A stretch of 64,000 nt of DNA from Albifimbria verrucaria (taxonomy: Eukaryota > Ascomycota > Sordariomycetes > Hypocreales > Stachybotryaceae), in NCBI GenBank assembly GCA_020081605.1, contig JAHREC010000042.1, forward strand, positions 45,264 to 109,263, given 5' to 3'. Made by a program: the position numbers and the translations under genes. Shown piece by piece: positions 58,101-64,000 of this stretch. The notes below the pieces were generated by a model. The model worked only from the letters and a program-made list of their open reading frames with translations, did not search any database and was not told where the DNA came from. Every line of letters begins with the position of its first letter. The stretch's first letter is position 1.

Positions 58101-59285
58101 TGCGGCTTGGATAAATTAGCAAAGCAGCAATCAGCATGACAGCAGACAAGATAATGGCCGTCAAAGTCCGTCTGGTAGTACGTCCTCAGTAGCCAGATAA
58201 TGTTAAGCATTACGATTATCTATGGTAACCCTAGACTTGGTTTTCCAGGTGGATAGCGGCTTACTATTGGTTTCTTCTTGTGAGACATCATGCTTACTGT
58301 TCTCAAGGGGCTTCTAAGTCGACTGGTTTGTAGAGATTGCTTGCTTCCGTTTCAAATCTCCCTTGGCTGCTGCTGCAACTTGAGACTAACAGATAATCAG
58401 AATATTGAGTCTATTTTCGAATAACATTTGAGTACCTTTGGGGTGTCTCGTCTCGACGTACATGGCTTTATTTCCAAAAGCGGTATCTTGGGTAGCTGTC
58501 ACTTCAACCAGCGCATCTTTACCTATCAGACTCTACGGAGAGCGTTGTCAATGGAATAACTCCGTCATCCGAAGATAGCCTTGAACATCAATCAAAATAT
58601 GTGTCTGAAGATTGAGCATGTGTACCGTGATGCCACCCAAAAAGAGCTGCAGTTCTGGGGAGATAGGTTAAAAGCCAAGTATTAAGTGTGCAACACCACA
58701 AGGACTCTTAAGGCCACAGAACCTATGCCAATTGATGTGTGCTGTAATCGAAGCTAAGAATGTTTGACTGTCCTTTCGTATGGCTCACCACTGATGACTC
58801 CGCCAACAAAGATGGCCTCATTGACATTTGAGAGAAACATATGGGCTCAGCCCTGGGTCTGATGTGAGAAATTAATGTGCTTCGATAGTCACAGCAGCTG
58901 AGACCAGCTCGTGGACTTTCTCGGAGGCCTCAATCAAGACAGCCGTCATGAGATGCGTCATGACTCAGGTCGGAGGTTGACGAGGGCGCAAAAGATGACC
59001 CTAGGTATTTAAGTCGGTGGCCTACCTAGAGCAAACAGGAGAGAGTTGACATTCAATCAATCACAGTTGCCATCGGATTTAGGCAACCTGGACGTGGGTT
59101 TCGGCACCCTGGTCCACGACTCAAGGCACCGGAATTTCACTTTTACAAAAACGAGCAATGCTAGAAGCTTAGGCCGCTTATGCAGTACGTGCTCTAGGCA
59201 CCTGGGCGACAAACTTTGCCACACCACCGGTTCTTGGCTATAAGCACACCGAAAATCTCTCAGATGGTTTCAGACATCACTCATC
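55181..59285. other. Mostly empty; weak decayed minus-strand ORF at 57270-56300
   Basis: No gene that I can name in 4.1 kb. On the minus strand, 57270 opens MAKKRSKAVTVRVGLVKATQ, and further along the same strand 56489-56301 gives VLELPNYKGAIEELRLGVDK. Together these look like a decayed coding region (gag-like or orphan) but I cannot place it. A 13-T run lies at 57371-57383. 57430-59285 shows nothing, although 59046-59243 is open on the plus strand. Confidence 0.35.
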
Positions 59286-60583
59286 ATGTTGAAGCATCAA
59301 GCAAACAAGGCAAAGTAAGAATTCCAGCTAACTGTTTGACTTAATTTTAACGTGATTCCAGTGAAGCTGAACCAGACCCATGCATAACGCGCACATTACA
59401 GGATGTTCAGTTCTCGCATGGACGCTGGTATGGAACAAATGGAGGTATAAACAGGGGAAAATACATTTGCCCCGTTGATACTGTAGGAAAAGAACTTGAC
59501 TAGGGCGCTGAGTATTAGCTGACAACATCAAGGAAGAGCAGGAACGTCTCGACCTATTTCACATGATCTTCAAGGTAGCTCGAGATGGTGACTTATTCAC
59601 TGCCAACCTAGATGTCACCAAACCGCTGCGTGTGCTAGACCTTGGAACGGGTACTGGTATATGGGCGATTGAAATGTCCGAGTATGTACCTCTAGGGTAT
59701 CATGTACCCTGCTTCTAATGCTCTTATATAGGAAGTATCCGCACATGCATGTCCAGGGTACCGACATCAGCATGATTCAACCTTTGATGTAGGTGAGACA
59801 CCATGTGAATGAATATTGGTCCCTTGATTGACTAATTGAGGATTCCATCAACAATGGAACCTCCCAAACTTCATGACATGGAAGGGCCCTGGGACACACT
59901 CGGGCCAGACTGGGATTTCATACACGCACGCTCCCTATCTGGGAGCATTGAATGCTGGCCGAGTTTGTATCAAAAGATATTCGCGTTAGCCCACTCCACA
60001 CTTGGCTTGTCATCGAGATCTACATAATTAACTAATCATCAGACACCTCAGACCCGGAGTAGGGCATTTGGAGCACGTTGAGATCGAGTGGTCTCCACAC
60101 TGCGATGATGATTCCTCCCGGCCGATAGCGCCTTACTTGAATGGTCTTCGCTACTTCTCGAAGCAATGGACTCATATGGGCGTCCTATGAGAGTCCAACC
60201 AAGCTTGACTCGTGCTCAACTTGCAGCTGTTGGGTTTGTCGATATTCAGGAAAAATGCATCAAAGTATGCTGCAGCCCTTGGTCAGAAGACGAGAAGGAA
60301 AAGAGGTTGGGAGAGTGGTTCAATCTAGGACTCTCAAAAGCTTGGCCGCACTATCACTCAAGCCCATGACGACAATCCTTGGCAAGTCGGAAGATGACAT
60401 CAATCTTCTCTGCAATCGCGTGAAAAAGGAACTGTGCATGCTGTCTCGACATGCGTACTGCAAAATGTAAGTTTTCAAGTGATCACTTACTCTGACAACC
60501 ACTCACACGGTAGGTATGTTTGGATTGCAAGGAAACCTAACTGCTCACACGCACGCATTATCGAAACCCCAACACAGGCTTAA
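59286..60583 (+). CDS. LaeA-like SAM-dependent methyltransferase, multi-exon, frame-broken
   Basis: Seven exons separated by six introns of 47-74 bp follow the fungal LaeA/TAM-type methyltransferase pattern. Exons: 59286-59314, 59362-59444, 59519-59681, 59732-59792, 59841-59984, 60043-60466 and 60514-60583. Landmarks are FSHGRWYGTNG, KEEQERLDLFHMIFKVARDG, the SAM-binding motif I PLRVLDLGTGTGIWAIEMSE, HVQGTDISMIQP (motif II), WDFIHARSLSGSIECWPSLY, HLRPGVGHLEHVEIEW and a family tail (YCKMYVWIARKP). Donors are GTAAGA, GTATAA, GTATGT, GTGAGA, GTTAGC and GTAAGT. Problems: a TAG where exon 4 ends (59790-59792, possibly TGG to TAG) with a phase mismatch, and -1 events near 60165 (A-run) and 60340 (T-run). 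Family members regulate or tailor secondary metabolism. No cluster genes are adjacent. Confidence 0.65.
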
Positions 60584-61157
60584 ACGTCAAGCTGCGGGTT
60601 TGACAAGGATTCAACAATATCTTGGGGTTCTCGTCCCAAGACACATCCACAGCACACAATTTCAAATATCTTGAAGGATCCAGCAGCGCAGTATGCCATG
60701 CAGACCTGTTATTTATAGAGCGGTGGAACACGCACCGCCTAGCTCAACAGCAGAGGGCTTAGGCTTGTGAGAGACATGATCGCATTAGGAGAAGGATAAT
60801 AATCACTGTAATACATGTAAATCCATGGATAAATTCGGCTTAGATGCATATTAATCACTTATGCCGAGCGTTCCAGACGCCCGCCTGGCGCACCAATCTG
60901 TTGTCTCTGAGGGTTTGACTATGCCTTCTTTGGTGACGATTCCACCGTGCTGTCATAAAACCGACCGATGATTGGCCTAGTAGACACCAATTGATCAGTC
61001 CGTGGAGTTGAATATTCTGTCTAAGCTAGCCAACACCGTATTGGATCACCTCCCATGATAGACCCTCACCGCAACACATATAGAGACAGCTTAAGGGCAA
61101 GGTAACAGCCACAACAAAGCATTACGATGTTATATTTGCTGTCTTACCTGGGTAGAC
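60584..61157. other. No recognisable gene
   Basis: Gap between the methyltransferase and the transposon relic. No coding signature. It may include one end of the transposon, but I could not identify terminal inverted repeats. Confidence 0.4.
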
Positions 61158-62391
61158 CTAGCTGCTGAGAATGCCTAGGACGCCCTCATCGCCCTTAGCA
61201 GGCCACAGTAGCTGCCACCTCCATCGCAAGCTCCGGCGGGTCTCAATAATGTTGGCAATGTGTATGAAGCGACGATAGGGGTCTTGACATTTAGCTCCTT
61301 TTCTAGACTCAGAGTGGTCAACTTGCTGCTGGGGCACATCGTCTGTTGTGTGACTGCCGTGGCTATCCAGCATTAGCGCACGATATGAACTATCTGATGG
61401 CTTTGTTTGGACTGGGAAAGCCTCTCTTCAGTATGAAGCAATATCCTTGAGCACCTTCAGCTGCAGGAAAGGTCACAGACAAGGAAAGTGACCAATTGAA
61501 TCGGATAAAATGCAGCAAATTTGAAAACCTAGTAGATTGGCCGATGATAGATGTACCCCAATTTTTGGCCTCGCGCTACAAATAGCTACATCGCGATGAT
61601 CATCAACTTATGGTTTTGCAAGTTCTTCATGTGCTGATACGATGGCTAAGATGTTTGTGGAGTCTGTGACATCTCCTGTAGCTCAAGACACTCAAGGAGA
61701 TATATTCATCGGTCCAGGCCTTTCGGAGTAGATACAAGCCACCAGCTTTCGAATAAATCCAATTAATGAAAACACCACTGCTGTTGAACGCTTGCTCTTT
61801 GAATATGACTGACGTATCGAGGGCCCTCCCTAATGGATTGATACATTCGACAATCAAGGTCCAGATCTGGATCCTAGGCTGCTGACCAAGATTTGATGTC
61901 TCTCTGAGCTTCCTAGCAGAATATCGTTGATATCGAGTCCATCAGAAGTGCCCACTACCTCCAAATATATCGATGTTGCTATAGAATGAGCTTGGCTATC
62001 GGGTGATCGAGTCGAGAGTACAAATTCCTTGTAATTTTGAGCCGTGGCTCCATCAACCTGGTTGACATCAAGGTTCTTCCTTTTTCTCGTCTTGATTGCC
62101 AGGTTTCGTTGTCTGAATCCCTCAATCCAGCGTTTTCCAAATGGCCGTTCATTGCCGTTGGAAGCCACATTCCGAGTTGCAAAATCTGGAGCTGTCTGTG
62201 TTGAACAGAAAAACTGAGCGCCGCCTGGGCCAGTACCCAGTCACAAAGATAGCCCGCTGAAAGCGTTGGAGGGCAATATTATATGGTTCCGAGCCTTCGA
62301 CACGATTGAACAGTGTTGTACGTGGGATTTCCCATTGTTGGCAGCTTTTCGCCTCGACATACCCGCCCGGTGAACTTCTAATGCAGTCCAA
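61158..62391 (-). mobile_element. pogo/Fot1-type DNA transposon relic (DDE transposase)
   Basis: Minus-strand pieces in the right order for a Tc1/mariner-superfamily pogo/Fot1 transposase: HTH psq-like start (IRSSPGGYVEAKSCQQWEIP then RTTLFNRVEGS, 62385-62290), CENP-B-type DNA-binding block (GKRWIEGFRQRNLAIKTRKR, 62145-62085), catalytic-core strand (VECINPLGRALDTSVIFKEQ, 61853-61795), and LMLDSHGSHTTDDV (near 61373-61335), the strand with the second catalytic Asp. A tail resembling the family C-terminus follows to 61158. Numerous frame changes and stops make it non-autonomous and old. No intact terminal repeats were found. Confidence 0.75.
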
Positions 62392-63736
62392 ATTGATTGT
62401 TCTTTCAGCTATATAGGTATGGTGATTGTGAAGATGGCTATAATCACGGGCACAGCCCGCAGAGGTACCGCCTGTTCGACTTTGATAAGAGACTAGTGTG
62501 CAATAATAGGCATTGGGAGGTTGCGAAGTATGAATGAATCACACGGCCCGAGTACCATGAATACTCTACGGTTGATACAGCTCACATGTTTGAAGCCGTC
62601 TCCCTCTGATAAGCCGCTCCCTCCCCACCCCCAAACTTCTCTCTTGGCATTGTTTCCTCTCCCGTACCATGGAACAATCGTCTAGATATCACGAATTGGC
62701 CGCGCTTCAACTGTCTAGTGTACTACAGCATGCTCAAGGTCTTCAGCCGCTTTGAGAGAGGTTTGTCAAAGTCGACAGAAGTGCTGTTGGCTGATGAACT
62801 CTTACCGTTGACAGTAACATCGTCGGCGGCATCACTGTCGCTGAGGTCATACATTCCATCTCATACAAGAGCAAAAAGCGTTAATAGTAAGTGCAGGCGG
62901 TTTCAGGCAGATGAGGTTATTCTCTTGGCAATTAAGACGATATTGTAGCCAGTCCCCATTGATTCACCGAGAGAGGAGGTTTTTCGAGACATAATTGCTA
63001 GATACTCAGGAGCGGTTCCAAGAAGGTCACTTTTGCGACCGCTCGAATAGCGACGATAATGAAATAGAACGGGATGTTTGATGATGGTGCTGACGCACTG
63101 CAAATCAGGCTGGAATGAAATATGCAGTGGTCAGGGATGTTTGAGAAGAGCATCAGGTGTGAATCTTCATTACCTACTCTACATCTTTTCAACCAATTTT
63201 GTGACAAGCTAATATTCGGTCGTTCCAATGAGCGCTGGCATAATGGTGCGGATCTATTCCTTTTTGTTCTTGCTTTTTCCTTCTTTTTCTTCTCTTTCTT
63301 CTTTTTGATTTTTCTTCGTCTTTTTCCTCCTGCTTTTTCGAAAGTATGGTACCGTTGTTGTGCTGTGTGACTAGCTAAAACGCAACGTTAATTAAAGATT
63401 TCACCTTCTCCGCATGCGAGAATGAAGTAGGCAAAGATCAGCGCTACGGGTTAAATGCCATCGCCATGGTTTCGGATCGCTTAGCCTGACCTTGACCTTA
63501 ATTTAACGTCGAGATGTCAGCCCAAAAGTACGGCATGCCAGGATTTAGGCGAAAACTTGTTGATGGAGACTTGTCTGATTCGTTAGGATCGATTACAACA
63601 AAGACAGTCAAGGTATAGTTAGAAACAGTAATGAAAGGCTATGCGACGCGATCACAAGGATCCAGCGAATAGATATAATTAAGAATACTACTCATTGCTT
63701 ATTGACGAGATGCTAGAATGTCGCAAACTCTTTGTG
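62392..63736. other. No recognisable gene; polypyrimidine tract
   Basis: No coding signature on either strand. The right part contains the T/C tract listed separately and then the 3' flank of the dynamin gene. Confidence 0.5.
63254..63338 (+). repeat. Polypyrimidine (CTTTTT-type) tract
   Basis: About 85 bases that are almost only T and C on the plus strand (TTTTTGTTCTTGCTTTTTCC onward). Such tracts are common near fungal promoters and introns. Here it stands about 400 bp beyond the stop of the dynamin gene without an adjacent start. Confidence 0.8.
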
Positions 63737-64000
63737 TTAAGTTCTCAATACCTTGGCAGCCTCCCTAAGACTTTTTAGCTCCCGCTCGAGAGCCTGACGT
63801 TGGCCTCTTCCGGCTGCATCTTCTCCAGCAATCATTTCAAGCTGTTCGGGTGTGAGTCTCAGTACATAGTCGGGAGTCAACACCTTCAGAGGACTCTTCG
63901 GACCTCTAAGGAGCATGTAGCCAACAACCTGCTGGCAAACTGTATCGACGAAGCGCTTCCGAGCGAGTTTGGAATAACCCTCAAGACAATCGAGTATATC
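63737..64000 (-). CDS. Dynamin-family GTPase, C-terminal GED end (partial)
   Basis: The last 87 codons of a gene that enters from the right edge, in frame from base 64000 to the TAA at 63737-63739. DILDCLEGYSKLARKRFVDT, VCQQVVGYMLLRGPKSPLKV and LTPEQLEMIAGEDAAGRGQR, followed by a heptad-like ALERELKSLREAAKVLR, is the GTPase effector domain (GED) of dynamin-like proteins (Mx/Vps1-like). In the full protein this helical region folds back on the stalk and drives self-assembly and GTP hydrolysis at membranes. The GTPase and middle domains lie outside the window. No break is visible in this part. Confidence 0.85.
   Translation of the reverse strand, partial: DILDCLEGYSKLARKRFVDTVCQQVVGYMLLRGPKSPLKVLTPDYVLRLTPEQLEMIAGEDAAGRGQRQALERELKSLREAAKVLRT

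Noticed and set aside
1..64000. A Starship-type giant element or other intact large mobile element
   Set aside because: No tyrosine-recombinase captain (DUF3435-type) signature was found on either strand, and no long direct or inverted terminal repeats were seen.
1..64000. Strong genome-defence RIP over the whole window
   Set aside because: Base composition is not extreme and the CG-rich stretches (for example 50.6-52.4 kb) are preserved. Only isolated CpA to TpA stops point that way.

Overview
The window looks like an accessory, possibly subtelomeric, stretch of a filamentous ascomycete genome. The evidence is short spliceosomal introns of 46-74 bp with GT..AG ends, fungus-specific gene families, relics of NLR-type (NOD-like) genes, RecQ-like helicase fragments, and Ty3/gypsy and pogo/Fot1-type transposon remains. 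Gene density is low. Recognisable genes are separated by 0.5-3 kb tracts in which I see nothing. No bacterial-style operons are present.

Layout. 1-10 kb: an N-terminally missing copy of an NMA111-type serine protease (1154-3713), a Ty3/gypsy gag-protease relic on the minus strand (7003-8660) and a 15-bp tandem repeat. 10-23 kb: a broken conserved fungal gene (10590-11736), copy A of a 2.65-kb duplicated block carrying an unnamed two-exon gene (14690-17345), and a neighbouring pair made of a PD-(D/E)xK nuclease-like gene (19039-20090) and an intact small kinase-like gene (20571-21272). 23-34 kb: a 7-bp x 15 tandem repeat inside a short upstream ORF before an orphan gene (23434-24120), a C2H2 zinc-finger gene (26417-27118), a nucleoside-phosphorylase-type NLR relic (27744-28799), a RecQ-like helicase fragment (29734-30546), a conserved fungal hypothetical gene (31589-32573) and a small ORF that resembles only the N-terminal domain of the duplicated gene (33004-33270). 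35-45 kb: copy B of the duplicated block, an FHA-kinase relic and a trypsin-fold gene with a Ser-to-Ala active site. 46-55 kb: an intact two-exon coiled-coil gene, a BTB/POZ gene, a second NLR relic with a lipase-like N-terminus, fragments of a large C2H2/helicase-associated repeat family, and an intact 414-aa gene. 59-64 kb: a seven-exon LaeA-like methyltransferase, a pogo/Fot1-type transposase relic, and the 3' end of a dynamin-family GTPase running off the right edge.

Two themes run through the window. First, most protein-like regions are broken by single-base indels. About three quarters are -1 and many sit in short mononucleotide runs, while introns and protein similarity on both sides stay good. 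This fits either young pseudogenes or homopolymer errors in a long-read assembly, and it has to be settled before the genes are called dead. Second, the contents (NLR N-terminal domains, FHA-kinase, nuclease plus kinase, subtelomeric-type helicase, duplicated orphan genes) are typical of fast-turnover conflict and self/non-self compartments of fungal genomes. The most novel item is the duplicated two-exon family with an AT-hook-like motif and a conserved 46-bp intron. The best candidate for a functional system is the nuclease-kinase pair.
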